From positions 186,001 through 250,000 of the forward strand of contig JBMNQH010000001.1 in the NCBI GenBank assembly GCA_050944035.1: a stretch of DNA of 64,000 bases. The letters are read 5' to 3'. Within the stretch, counting starts at the first letter, position 1. The number at the start of each line of letters is the position of its first letter. The notes beneath the pieces were generated by a model that ran no database searches, was not told the origin of the DNA, and saw only the letters and a list, made by a program, of their open reading frames with translations. The stretch is from JBMNQH01 sp050944035 (GTDB lineage Bacteria; Bacillota; Clostridia; Oscillospirales; Oscillospiraceae). A program made the position numbers and the translations under genes. Positions 24,716 through 32,791 of the stretch are shown here, one piece after another.

Positions 24716-25336
24716 CTATGAATCTTTTTTCTTCGTCATGTATTGATCGAAAGCGGGGTTTACAGTATAAACATTGCGCTGATCAAGCCGATCGGTTGCA
24801 AGACGCAGTGCTTCACCAAAGCGCTGGAAATGGACAACCTCACGTTCACGCAGGAAACGGATAACATTGTTAACATCGGGATCATCGGAGAGTCGTAGAA
24901 TGTTGTCATAAGTGGTGCGGGCTTTTTGTTCCGCAGCCATGTCTTCCGTCAGATCAGTGATGACATCCCCCTTTACGCTGATGGTTGCGGCGGTCCAGGG
25001 GGTACCGGAAGCAAATTGCGGGTAAACACCAGCAGTGTGGTCGACGAAATAGGTATCGAATCCAGCTTTTTTGATTTCCTCTGGTGTCATATTGCGTGTC
25101 AGCTGATGCACCAGAGTTCCAACCATTTCCAGATGTCCCAGCTCTTCGGTTCCGATATCGGTTAAAACAGCCTTCAGTTCAGGGTAGGGCATAGCATAAC
25201 GTTGACTGAGATAGCGCAAAGAAGCACCAAGTTCTCCGTCAGGACCACCATACTGACTGATGATAAACTTTGCCAGTGCTGGGTTAGGGTTTTTGACTTT
25301 AACCGGGTATTGCAGCTTTTTTTCATAGACGAACAT
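24716..25336 (-). CDS. cotJC: Spore coat protein CotJC, manganese-catalase family
   Basis: A 206-residue ferritin-like protein of the manganese catalase/CotJC family. 'GGPDGELGASLRYLSQRYAM' (about residues 30-49), 'DIGTEELGHLEMV' (Glu, Glu, His di-metal ligands) and 'LREREVVHFQRFGEAL' (second Glu/His pair) define the di-manganese site. In spore formers CotJC belongs to a small coat complex made by sigma-E genes. It lies 3 bases after the cotJA-cotJB fusion gene and has an AGGAGGTGG site. The terminator at 24669-24701 may also act on the minus strand. Confidence 0.92.
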   Translation of the reverse strand: MFVYEKKLQYPVKVKNPNPALAKFIISQYGGPDGELGASLRYLSQRYAMPYPELKAVLTDIGTEELGHLEMVGTLVHQLTRNMTPEEIKKAGFDTYFVDHTAGVYPQFASGTPWTAATISVKGDVITDLTEDMAAEQKARTTYDNILRLSDDPDVNNVIRFLREREVVHFQRFGEALRLATDRLDQRNVYTVNPAFDQYMTKKKDS

Positions 25337-25339
25337 AGA

Positions 25340-25816
25340 CTATTCCACCTCCTCAGAATAGTTCCACGGCCATGGATTTTTCAACCAGGTAAAGCTGCTC
25401 TCGTTAGCAAGATCAGCGGCAGAAACAGGACCATAGAGCGCCGTATAGCGGCGGCGTGCTTCTTCTGCAAGGTCAGCAAGTCCCTGAAAAACAGAAAATG
25501 CTTCTTTATCGTTTGCATGCGTATCCAGATAAAGAACAAGTTCATGACAGGCAAAGTCCAGTGCCATGAGTTCGGCGAGCGGCGTATCTGTTACTGTACC
25601 GGTATTAATAATGTTCATAAAGGGAAGATCTAATCCGGGGAACAAAGTGCCGCGTTCCAAAGCTGTGTTGGGTTCATAGCGCGGGGGATTGGTACGCTGG
25701 AACGCAACGTACGGAACTGCAAGCGGAGCGTCACAGGGAAGTTCTCCGGTTTTATACTGTGCATCCATCTCAGAATGGTTCCGCATGAATTCGTTGTTTC
25801 TATTTGTAGAGTTCAA
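25340..25816 (-). CDS. CotJA-CotJB fused spore coat protein
   Basis: A 158-residue protein that combines two coat proteins usually encoded separately. Residues about 33-70 ('PYVAFQRTNPPRYEPNTALE', 'GTLFPGLDLPF') match CotJA. Residues about 78-158 ('LAELMALDFACHELVLYLDT', 'LAEEARRRYTALYGPV', 'FTWLKNPWPWNY') match CotJB. The start is TTG at 25816 behind AGGAGG with 7-base spacing; an ATG 10 codons in is possible but would lack a ribosome site. It is coupled to cotJC, so the CotJ operon is complete in two genes. Expression in the mother cell during sporulation is expected; I did not find a sure sigma-E promoter. Confidence 0.82.
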   Translation of the reverse strand: MNSTNRNNEFMRNHSEMDAQYKTGELPCDAPLAVPYVAFQRTNPPRYEPNTALERGTLFPGLDLPFMNIINTGTVTDTPLAELMALDFACHELVLYLDTHANDKEAFSVFQGLADLAEEARRRYTALYGPVSAADLANESSFTWLKNPWPWNYSEEVE

Positions 25817-25899
25817 TAGAATTCCTCCTAGTCAAATCGATCGAGCGCAATGCTCACTCCCATGGTATGCAGAAAGTAGAAGTTTTGACAATGATTTCC

Positions 25900-25929
25900 T
25901 TGACATGCTATGAAAATTTACGCTATACT
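25900..25929 (+). promoter_or_regulatory. Promoter of the ArsR-family gene
   Basis: TTGACA (25900-25905), 18-bp spacer, TATACT (25924-25929), with a TATAAT just after at 25935-25940 and a TTGCGCAA palindrome near 25956-25963 that could be part of an ArsR operator. Confidence 0.55.
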
Positions 25930-25989
25930 ATAGCTATAATTATTAGTTGAACAATTGCGCAAATTTCGACATTATTTTGGAGGAAAATC

Positions 25990-26349
25990 ATGGAACAGAC
26001 CCAAACTGCATTGCGTGAAGAATATAAAAAAACAGTAGAGCGCGTCCGCGAAGTTATGCCGGATAAAGATTTGATGTACGATCTTGCAGAACTGTTTAAG
26101 ATTTGTGGTGATGCAACCAGAGTAGGAATTGTCTGTGCATTGATTGGTGCGGAGATGTGTGTTGGAGATATTGCAGATATTCTGGATATGACCAGCTCTG
26201 CGATTTCGCACCAGTTGCGAATTCTCAAGCATATGAACATTGTGAAAAGCCGCAGAGACGGAAGAAATGTCCTATATCATCTGGCAGATCGGCAGGTCGG
26301 TGAAATCTTCCGCCTTGGATTTGCGCACCTGTTGCAAAATAAAAAATAA
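25990..26349 (+). CDS. ArsR/SmtB-family metalloregulator
   Basis: A 119-residue winged-helix repressor. 'LAELFKICGDATRVGIVCAL' (about residues 34-53), 'EMCVGDIADILDMTSSAIS' (recognition helix, preceded by the Cys that binds metal in the CadC/ArsR group) and 'GRNVLYHLADRQVGEIF' give the family. Which metal it senses is unclear. No metal transporter lies next to it: upstream is the CotJ operon and downstream a convergent recombinase. It therefore may regulate itself and remote genes. A strong terminator follows. Confidence 0.9.
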   Translation: MEQTQTALREEYKKTVERVREVMPDKDLMYDLAELFKICGDATRVGIVCALIGAEMCVGDIADILDMTSSAISHQLRILKHMNIVKSRRDGRNVLYHLADRQVGEIFRLGFAHLLQNKK

Positions 26350-26358
26350 CAACATATA

Positions 26359-26395
26359 AGGAAAGCACCCGATCCAACGGATCGGGTGCTTTCCT
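26359..26395 (+). terminator. Terminator after the ArsR gene
   Basis: A perfect 17-bp stem (26359-26375 and 26379-26395) with a 3-base loop and TTTT close after. Confidence 0.85.
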
Positions 26396-26447
26396 TTTAC
26401 TGTAACATCTAATGTTTTTAATTGAATATATGAATAAAAAGAAATTT

Positions 26448-27455
26448 TTAGTTTTCCTTGTTTTTTTTCCCGTCAAATTCCGCAAGTGGATTCGCATCTG
26501 CGGCCAGACGTAATTCTGTGCTGTCCACATGTGTATAGATCTGTGTGGTGTTGAGATGGTCATGACCAAGAATCTCCTGTAATGTCCGCACGTCAACGCC
26601 GTTTTGGAGCATTAAAGTTGCGGCTGTATGGCGCAGTTTATGAGAGGAAAGTCCTTCACGGTTGATGCCCGCTTTTAGCAACGTGTTTTTTACCATACTG
26701 TGCACGGTTTCGCGACTGATGCGTTTTCTACGGTTAGAGAGAAAGAAGGCATGCGTGTCGGCTGTAATACCGCGTCGAACAGACAGATAATCGTTGATTG
26801 CGGCAGTACAGGCGTCGTTGAGAAATACAACCCGTTCTTTGTCGCCTTTTCCGAGTACACGCAGTGAGTCTTTTCCGATATCCTCCAAATCCAGACCAAC
26901 GAGTTCGGAAACGCGGAGTCCACAGTTGAGAAAGATACAGAGAATACAATAATCCCGTTCTTTATTTTTGCCGTCAACTGCCTGAAGCAATCGTCGGCTT
27001 TCATCTAATGTCAGATAGTGCGGCAACGATTTTTGCAGCTTGGGCATGTCCAGATCTTGTACGGGATTGACAGTCAATAGCTTTGCACGTTGTGTGAGAT
27101 ATTTATAGTAGCTGCGGATGGTCGCGATTTTCCGGGCACGGGATGCGCTGGAAAGACCGCGCTCAGGACTTTGGCTGTGCTGGTTACGGATGCGGTCTCT
27201 TGAGAGAAAAGAGATATAATCATAGACCTCATTCAGCGTGACAGCACGCACAAAGTCGAGGTCGATATCTGCAATGGAGATTTCTTCCATGGGTGTCTCT
27301 TTTGGAACAAGGTTGCGCAGAATCTTCAGGTAGCGGAAAAACAGGCGCAAATCCAGATAATATTCGTCCACGGTTGCGCGGGAATGTCCTTTTACAGTTT
27401 CGTGGTAAAATAAAAACGACTTGATGAGTTCAGGTGCTTCTGTACGGTAATCCAT
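26448..27455 (-). CDS. Xer-type tyrosine recombinase
   Basis: A 335-residue tyrosine recombinase with an N-terminal SAM-like core-binding domain (about residues 10-145) and a C-terminal catalytic domain. The catalytic set is complete: Arg in 'CGLRVSELVGL', Lys in 'LGKGDKERV', His-x-x-Arg in 'SSHKLRHTAAT', His in 'ILGHDHLN' and Tyr in 'TQIYTHVD'. Such proteins resolve chromosome dimers (XerC/XerD) or integrate elements. No phage, transposon or att repeat is seen nearby, so a chromosomal Xer role is more likely. Sequence alone does not separate XerC from XerD. Confidence 0.9.
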   Translation of the reverse strand: MDYRTEAPELIKSFLFYHETVKGHSRATVDEYYLDLRLFFRYLKILRNLVPKETPMEEISIADIDLDFVRAVTLNEVYDYISFLSRDRIRNQHSQSPERGLSSASRARKIATIRSYYKYLTQRAKLLTVNPVQDLDMPKLQKSLPHYLTLDESRRLLQAVDGKNKERDYCILCIFLNCGLRVSELVGLDLEDIGKDSLRVLGKGDKERVVFLNDACTAAINDYLSVRRGITADTHAFFLSNRRKRISRETVHSMVKNTLLKAGINREGLSSHKLRHTAATLMLQNGVDVRTLQEILGHDHLNTTQIYTHVDSTELRLAADANPLAEFDGKKNKEN

Positions 27456-27533
27456 GATTCCACCTCCAATATGTTTAGTATAACATCAATGCGAGAAAGG
27501 GGCAAGTTTGCCTGTGAAAGTTTATACGAATCG

Positions 27534-27562
27534 TTGTCAACGATATAGAACACTGCTATAAT
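27534..27562 (+). promoter_or_regulatory. Promoter of the DUF1847 gene
   Basis: TTGTCA (27534-27539), 17-bp spacer, TATAAT (27557-27562). It predicts a leader of about 55 bases. Confidence 0.75.
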
Positions 27563-27623
27563 AGAAAACAGAAAATCTGTCGTATGGACAGGACGATATC
27601 AATACAGTAGAGGAGAAGTCAGT

Positions 27624-28295
27624 ATGGAAGCCAATTGCAGCAAATGCCCGTTCAAAGACAAATATTGTAAGAATCCAGACGGAAAGCATCCCGAATTTTG
27701 CAGTACGCTGGAGTATACCGAAGCACTGAAAGCCGCCAATGCAGAGTATGACAAAGAGGGGACGTTTGAGTTTGCACAGGCCGCTTCTTATCAGGAGCGT
27801 GCAGGCTATGATATTGGGCCTTTTGGAATCCATCCGATCAAGTCCCGCGTGGAGGAAATTGTAGAATTCTCCAAACGCATGGGATACCATAAGCTGGGAT
27901 TGGCTTACTGCATGGGATTGCAGCATGAGGCGATGGTATTTACGCGGATTTTAGAGGCACAGGGATTTGAAGTGGTGTCTGTCATCTGCAAAGTCGGTGG
28001 TCTGGACAAGTCCCGTCTCGGACTTTGCGACTGTGATAAACTGTTCCCCGGTGCACACGAAACTATGTGCAATCCCATTGGCCAGGCATATGTCCTGAAT
28101 CAGGAAAAAACAGACTTTAACATTTTGCTTGGGCTTTGTGTCGGCCATGACTCTATGTTTATGAAGAACAGTGACGCTTATTGTACCGTTTTGGTAGCAA
28201 AAGACCGTCTGATGGGACATAATCCGCTTGGCGCGATTTATACAAACGATTTCTATTACAAATATCTTGAATATGCAGAAGAGGATGAGAAATAA
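27624..28295 (+). CDS. DUF1847 Cys-rich metal-binding-like protein
   Basis: A 223-residue protein of the DUF1847 family. The N-terminus has a Cys set 'CSKCPFKDKYC' plus 'FCSTLEY', followed by 'SRVEEIVEFSKRMGYHKLGL', 'YCMGLQHEA', 'GLCDCDKLFPGAHETMCNP' and 'LGLCVGHDS'. The numerous Cys and His residues suggest an iron-sulfur or zinc site, but the function is unknown. It is monocistronic, with its own promoter and a terminator after it. Confidence 0.88.
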   Translation: MEANCSKCPFKDKYCKNPDGKHPEFCSTLEYTEALKAANAEYDKEGTFEFAQAASYQERAGYDIGPFGIHPIKSRVEEIVEFSKRMGYHKLGLAYCMGLQHEAMVFTRILEAQGFEVVSVICKVGGLDKSRLGLCDCDKLFPGAHETMCNPIGQAYVLNQEKTDFNILLGLCVGHDSMFMKNSDAYCTVLVAKDRLMGHNPLGAIYTNDFYYKYLEYAEEDEK

Positions 28296-28310
28296 TCCTT
28301 TTTCCAGTAT

Positions 28311-28355
28311 CTAAAAACCGGCACATCCGTTTCGCGTAGATGTGCCGGTTTTTAG
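28311..28355. terminator. Bidirectional terminator between convergent genes
   Basis: Arms 28311-28326 and 28340-28355 are complementary (16 bp) with T/A runs on both sides. It ends DUF1847 on plus and the homocysteine methyltransferase-like gene on minus. Confidence 0.85.
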
Positions 28356-28356
28356 A

Positions 28357-29295
28357 TTATTTATGAACTGATTCTTTTAAAACGGCTGCAATGGCGGACA
28401 AATGGGAAAAATTCGTGCCGCAGCACCCGCCGAACAATCGCAAACGAAACGTTTGATAAAGCCGCAAGACATCTGCTGCAAGTGCTTCCGGGGAGGAGGT
28501 TTGCAATTCCTTTGCACCATCCAATTCTTCTGGCGGGAGTGGGGAGGTGTTGGACTGAATACCAAGGAAACGCCTGCGTACCAGTTCCGTCTGATTGAAT
28601 GGTTGGGAGAGTGCTTCATACAAAACTGTAGGGTGGACGCAGTTTGTAACGTAGCAGAGCGGCGTGGGATCGGTTTCGTTGTCAATACGGGCGATGGCAT
28701 CGTGTATTGTGGTGCCGTCAATCAGCCGGCCATTTTTCCGCAGCATGAAGCTTACGATGTATGGCAGTCCGGTCGCACCCATGCTCTGTGCCATACCGAC
28801 AGCTTCCTCTACCGCAGGCATGATCCCGGCGTAGAGGTAATCCGCACCGGCAGATGCAAAATGATCTGCCGCCCAACTGTGATACGCTCTGGATTCTGCG
28901 ACAGAAAGTACATCGTCCGCTTTATAGGCGTCACCGCGACAGCCCATCAGTCCTCCAAGAAAAACAGAAGAAGCTCCAGAAGTTTTTCGTATCGTATTCA
29001 TGAACCGGATGTAATCCGAAAAAATGGTCTCAGAATAGCGGGAAGCCGCAATACGCTCTCGATTGGCCCGACGGGTTGGAGGCAATAGCAGCAAAGGAAA
29101 ATCAGACTCCTTTGCAATTGCGATGTGTGTTCGCCAGAGCGTATCCAGTGCCCGAACACCACGGATGTCATAAATGCTGCCGGCCATGGCAACATGAGGA
29201 TCAAAGGGAATATGAAAGTCGCGCTTTAAGCGCTCACTAAGCGCACCATCGAGTAAAACAAGGGGTTGCGTCCGAATACAAGTGGAAAGGTTCAT
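28357..29295 (-). CDS. Homocysteine S-methyltransferase family protein
   Basis: A 312-residue TIM-barrel protein of the MmuM/BhmT family. It has an N-terminal 'LVLLDGALSERLKRDF' (family start 'DGGmaTeL'), 'GGLMGCRGDAY', 'YLYAGIMPAVEEA', and the zinc ligands in 'NCVHP' and 'GGCCGT'. Such enzymes methylate homocysteine from S-methylmethionine or betaine; the donor cannot be deduced here. ATG 29295 is used with GAGAGGAG 8 bases before; upstream ATG or TTG choices lack a site. SseB, thioesterase and obgE genes lie upstream on the same strand. Confidence 0.86.
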   Translation of the reverse strand: MNLSTCIRTQPLVLLDGALSERLKRDFHIPFDPHVAMAGSIYDIRGVRALDTLWRTHIAIAKESDFPLLLLPPTRRANRERIAASRYSETIFSDYIRFMNTIRKTSGASSVFLGGLMGCRGDAYKADDVLSVAESRAYHSWAADHFASAGADYLYAGIMPAVEEAVGMAQSMGATGLPYIVSFMLRKNGRLIDGTTIHDAIARIDNETDPTPLCYVTNCVHPTVLYEALSQPFNQTELVRRRFLGIQSNTSPLPPEELDGAKELQTSSPEALAADVLRLYQTFRLRLFGGCCGTNFSHLSAIAAVLKESVHK

Positions 29296-29334
29296 AAATG
29301 ACGCTCCTCTCTTATCGAACACGCTCGGGTGGGT

Positions 29335-30078
29335 TTAAGCATCTTTTGTATAAAACGGTTTGACCGTCTGGTTTGCAATCTGAATCAGCAGGTAATCCGC
29401 CTTTACAAATTCAAAGTGATCCCCCGGCTTTAGAAAGGGAAGTAAGACATGTGCCAGCTTTTTAGACAAATCGGGGCGTTCTCCATCGAAGTCTGCCAGA
29501 ATGGTTAGCTTTGGCATTACTTCATTTTCTGCCTGAGAGAGCATCAACCATGCAGAGTAGACACAGCTTTCAGAGTCAAATAACTCGATCATGGTTTTGA
29601 TAAAGGAATAGGGGGTTTTGAACGGGGGATAAAAATGAATCTGTCCGTTGCGGGGAGAAGCTTCCAGATGATAACCGTCTACGACTGTATCAATTTCATA
29701 GATCTGCTCCAAGCGAAGAAACATACCGTGATCAAACGGGTTAATGACGATGCCATCCAATTTCTTTGAAGAATGGATAACCATCCGCTTCAATTTTTCA
29801 TAGGAGATGGGAGCGGGTTCGTCGGCGGGAACGATCCATTTCTGATATTGACCTGCATCTGTGAAAGCGGGAATAAACGATTGTTGTTTCTTGTTGCACA
29901 GGGTTGCAATCCCAATCGTCCCGTTTTCCTGTTGCCGTTGCGGAACCAGAAACCTGGCCTGCTTGATCTGAGAGAAGAATTGGTGCCGTCCTTCCAATGT
30001 TTTGCTGGTCTGGTTGAATGCTGTTCGGGCAGTATACAGGTCAAAATTTGGAACAAAGTCATTGAGATCGTAAGCCAT
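29335..30078 (-). CDS. SseB-family protein
   Basis: A 247-residue protein with an SseB-like N-terminal domain ('ARFLVPQRQQENGTIGIATL', 'FIPAFTDAGQYQKW', 'IVINPFDHGMFL') and an SseB C-terminal domain ('TPYSFIKTMIELFDSESCVY', 'KLTILADFDGERPDL'). The family name comes from enhanced serine sensitivity in E. coli; no biochemical role is set. It is on the minus strand between a thioesterase and the methyltransferase-like gene with 12- and 39-base gaps, so probably cotranscribed. Confidence 0.78.
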   Translation of the reverse strand: MAYDLNDFVPNFDLYTARTAFNQTSKTLEGRHQFFSQIKQARFLVPQRQQENGTIGIATLCNKKQQSFIPAFTDAGQYQKWIVPADEPAPISYEKLKRMVIHSSKKLDGIVINPFDHGMFLRLEQIYEIDTVVDGYHLEASPRNGQIHFYPPFKTPYSFIKTMIELFDSESCVYSAWLMLSQAENEVMPKLTILADFDGERPDLSKKLAHVLLPFLKPGDHFEFVKADYLLIQIANQTVKPFYTKDA

Positions 30079-30090
30079 GACGATGTCCTC

Positions 30091-30492
30091 TTAGTCGGAA
30101 ATGGGTTCCTGTTTGGCGTAGCATTTTGCCACAAACTTTCCTGCGTTTACAAGAAACCGTTCGTGCATGCCGCCGCCGATGACGCCGGTCTCATCAAATG
30201 CCTGAACGGAAAACGAAATCTTTCGTCCGTCCACTGCGGTTACCATTGCTTCTGCACGGACCTGCATACCAACCGGTGTTGCGGCGAGATGCTGGACGTT
30301 CAGCAAGGTACCCACGCTGGTTTGCCCGGCTTCGAGCTGCGCTTCCAATGCCTTGCATGCTGCGTTCTCAATCAGTGCGAGCATACAGGGGGTACCGTAT
30401 ACCGGGAGAGAGCCGGAACCGACAGTCTGGGCCGTTTTTTCCTTGGTCACCGTTTCTTCAGAACAGCCGGTCAGACCGATTGTAATTGCCAT
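30091..30492 (-). CDS. FlK-type hotdog thioesterase
   Basis: A 133-residue hotdog-fold thioesterase similar to fluoroacetyl-CoA thioesterase. The Thr and Glu in 'YGTPCMLALIENAACKALE' (about residues 32-50) and the His in 'VQHLAATPVGMQV' (near 68) correspond to the family's Thr-Glu-His active site. It hydrolyses an acyl-CoA, and the acyl group is unknown. It lies 12 bases after obgE and 12 before sseB, so it probably belongs to that transcript. Confidence 0.85.
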   Translation of the reverse strand: MAITIGLTGCSEETVTKEKTAQTVGSGSLPVYGTPCMLALIENAACKALEAQLEAGQTSVGTLLNVQHLAATPVGMQVRAEAMVTAVDGRKISFSVQAFDETGVIGGGMHERFLVNAGKFVAKCYAKQEPISD

Positions 30493-30504
30493 AGTTGTGC
30501 CTCC

Positions 30505-31782
30505 TTAGTCGCGATATTCAAAAGTAAGGTCATAGAGGGAAACGGTGTCGCCATCCTGAACACCCATCTGTTCCATACGCTCAAAGACTCCGGCTTCCCG
30601 CATCACCCGATCAAAATACATGCGGGATTCGTAGTCTCCAAAGTTGATACTACGCATAAGCCGCTCCAGCCAAGCGCCTTCCACGATCCAGAGATGATCG
30701 CCCACTTCTTCGATAGAAAGATCACCGGACGTGTCAACAACCGGTTCCGGTTCAACATAGTCCGGTTCATAGACCGTGACAGGGGGCAGTGTAGAAAGCT
30801 GGTGTGCAGCTTCCTTGATGAGTTCACGGGTACCCTGATGTGCCGCCGCAGAGATCTCAAAGAAGAGGTAGCCGCGGGATGTGACATACTCACGGAACTC
30901 CTCTAACAAACTGCGGTCATCACCCAACAGATCGCATTTGTTTGCTGCGACGATTTGTGTGCGGGAAGCAAGTGTTTCATTGTATTCACGCAGTTCTTTG
31001 TTGATAGCCTCGAAGTCCTCAATCGGATTCCGGCCTTCGCTGCCGGAGACATCGACAAGATGGATCAGTAAACGGCAGCGGTCAATGTGGCGCAAAAAGT
31101 CATGCCCCAGACCGGCGCCTTCGCTTGCACCCTCGATGATGCCGGGGATATCTGCCATGACAAAGGACAGGCCATCTTCCACAAATACAACGCCGAGGTT
31201 GGGGAACAGCGTCGTAAAATGATAGTTTGCAATTTTGGGATGCGCCTTGGAGACCACCGAAAGCAGCGTGGATTTGCCGACGTTGGGGAAGCCGAGCAGA
31301 CCGACGTCAGCAATCAGCTTGAGTTCGAGTACGATTTCGCGGCTTTCTCCTTCCAGTCCGGGCTTTGCAAAACGCGGTGTCTGCCGGGTCGGGGTTGCAA
31401 AATGCTTATTGCCCCAGCCGCCTCTGCCGCCTTTTGCGATGACAAAGGGTTCGTCACCGGACATGTCCTGGATAATACCCCCGGTTTCCTTGTCACGGAT
31501 CAGCGTACCCCGGGGAACCCGGATCACGAGGCTTTGACCGTCTTTGCCAGAGCAACGCTTGCCCTGGCCGTCCATGCCGTTGCCGGCAACATATTTCCGT
31601 TTATATCGAAAGTCCATTAGTGTGGACAGATTATCATCTACCTGAATGATGACGTCGCCGCCTCTGCCGCCGTCGCCACCGTCCGGTCCACCGGATGCGA
31701 TATATTTTTCGCGATGGAATGCAACTACACCGTTGCCGCCCTTGCCGGCGCGGACTGTGATTGTTGCTTTATCAATAAACAT
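30505..31782 (-). CDS. obgE: GTPase ObgE/CgtA
   Basis: A 425-residue essential ribosome-assembly and stress GTPase. The N-terminal Obg fold (residues 1-157) is glycine-rich ('GGPDGGDGGRGGDVI'). The G domain shows G1 'GFPNVGKST' near 165, G3 'DIPGI', G4 'NKCDL' and G5 'EISAA'. A C-terminal OCT domain (about 345-425, 'GDHLWIVEGAWLERLMRSIN') completes the typical clostridial layout. Located after rplU-rpmA as usual, but with a terminator-like hairpin in between, so it may be read by leak-through or an internal promoter. Confidence 0.96.
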   Translation of the reverse strand: MFIDKATITVRAGKGGNGVVAFHREKYIASGGPDGGDGGRGGDVIIQVDDNLSTLMDFRYKRKYVAGNGMDGQGKRCSGKDGQSLVIRVPRGTLIRDKETGGIIQDMSGDEPFVIAKGGRGGWGNKHFATPTRQTPRFAKPGLEGESREIVLELKLIADVGLLGFPNVGKSTLLSVVSKAHPKIANYHFTTLFPNLGVVFVEDGLSFVMADIPGIIEGASEGAGLGHDFLRHIDRCRLLIHLVDVSGSEGRNPIEDFEAINKELREYNETLASRTQIVAANKCDLLGDDRSLLEEFREYVTSRGYLFFEISAAAHQGTRELIKEAAHQLSTLPPVTVYEPDYVEPEPVVDTSGDLSIEEVGDHLWIVEGAWLERLMRSINFGDYESRMYFDRVMREAGVFERMEQMGVQDGDTVSLYDLTFEYRD

Positions 31783-31824
31783 GCATCCACCTCCATAGAA
31801 AGAATGAATTGGTTAAAAATAGGC

Positions 31825-31857
31825 AAAAAAGGGCGGCAAAGCCACCCTTTTTTCGCT
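31825..31857 (-). terminator. Terminator/attenuator between rpmA and obgE
   Basis: On the minus strand, AAAAAAGGGTGGC, loop TTT, GCCGCCC followed by TTTTTT (plus 31825-31853). It would reduce obgE transcription relative to the ribosomal genes. Confidence 0.78.
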
Positions 31858-31894
31858 GTGCTGAACAGGCCGAAACCGTTCAACGCCTGTTTGG

Positions 31895-32155
31895 TTACTG
31901 AGCAATGCTGTAAACAGAAACCTTCTTGCGGTCCTTGCCTACGCGTTCGAACTTTACCATGCCGTCGACGAGGGCGAACAGGGTATCATCACTGCCGCGG
32001 CCAACATTGGTGCCGGGGTGGATCTTCGTTCCGCGCTGTCTGACAAGGATGTTGCCGGCCAGAACGAACTGACCATCGGCTCTCTTGGCGCCAAGACGCT
32101 TGGATTCGCTGTCGCGACCGTTCTTGGTGGAACCCATACCTTTTTTATGTGCCAT
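31895..32155 (-). CDS. rpmA: 50S ribosomal protein bL27
   Basis: An 86-residue ribosomal protein beginning [16 protein letters not shown], with '[20 protein letters not shown]' and '[13 protein letters not shown]' in the body. Its N-terminal tail reaches the peptidyl-transferase centre. In many Firmicutes bL27 has a short extension removed by the protease Prp, encoded between rplU and rpmA. Here neither is present: an in-frame TAA sits two codons before the ATG, and the rplU-rpmA gap is only 48 bases. Confidence 0.96.
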   Translation of the reverse strand: MAHKKGMGSTKNGRDSESKRLGAKRADGQFVLAGNILVRQRGTKIHPGTNVGRGSDDTLFALVDGMVKFERVGKDRKKVSVYSIAQ

Positions 32156-32203
32156 GATTTACGCCTCCATGTGTCAAAGTAAGATAAAAATGCGGAACTG
32201 TGC

Positions 32204-32518
32204 TTATGCGTTGATTGCGCCGATGGAAACCTTGGTATAGGGCTGTCTGTGGCCCTGGGTACGATGGTAACCCTTTTTCGGCTTCATCTTATAAACACGA
32301 ATCTTCTTGCCCTTGCCGTTCTTCAGGACGGTTGCAGCGACGGTAGCACCTTCTACGACGGGAGCGCCGAATACGGAATTATCGTCATCCATGACAGCCA
32401 GAACCTTATCAAAGGTAATAGCCTGACCAGCCTCGACATCGAGCTTTTCGATGAAGATTTCGTCACCTTCGGATACGCGGTACTGCTTTCCTCCGGTTTC
32501 AATGATAGCAAACTTCAT
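32204..32518 (-). CDS. rplU: 50S ribosomal protein bL21
   Basis: A 104-residue ribosomal protein: '[17 protein letters not shown]' at the start, '[20 protein letters not shown]' and '[17 protein letters not shown]' near the end. ATG 32518 is the canonical start; a TTG two codons earlier is possible. It opens the rplU-rpmA-(obgE) transcript and is preceded by a strong promoter and an approximately 80-base leader. Confidence 0.96.
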   Translation of the reverse strand: MKFAIIETGGKQYRVSEGDEIFIEKLDVEAGQAITFDKVLAVMDDDNSVFGAPVVEGATVAATVLKNGKGKKIRVYKMKPKKGYHRTQGHRQPYTKVSIGAINA

Positions 32519-32634
32519 AAACAAATTGCACCTACCTCTCGTTTAGAGTCCCGCTCTTACAGGTGGAATGTCTCACTTATAACCTGCTCAAAGCGGCTAT
32601 TTGAAATTCTACCATGTAAAAAGGGGGATGTCAA
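32519..32634 (-). promoter_or_regulatory. rplU promoter and structured leader
   Basis: TTGACA (plus 32629-32634), 17-bp spacer, TAGAAT (plus 32606-32611) on the minus strand. The leader of about 80 bases contains nested short stems (CTCT with AGAG inside ACCT with AGGT) before the start codon. The position fits an L21-type autoregulatory leader, but I cannot confirm the family. Confidence 0.6.
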
Positions 32635-32733
32635 CCGAAATTGTAGATTTTCCACTGGATTTGCGCACAACAATTGTCCGGCAGCAGCAGAGATTTTATC
32701 CCGTTTTGTCCAAAAGCATACAGGAAGAAAAAA

Positions 32734-32763
32734 GACCCCGAATACGAAATTGCATTCGGGGTC
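32734..32763 (-). terminator. Terminator after ackA
   Basis: On the minus strand a 10-bp stem GACCCCGAAT/ATTCGGGGTC (plus 32734-32743 and 32754-32763) is followed by TTTTTTCTT. Confidence 0.85.
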
Positions 32764-32791
32764 GAAATCATGTGAAGTGAGAGAATGGCGG

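Noticed and set aside
26448..27455. The tyrosine recombinase as the integrase of a mobile element
   Set aside because: No att repeats, tRNA gene, phage or conjugation genes lie nearby; the neighbours look like core chromosome.
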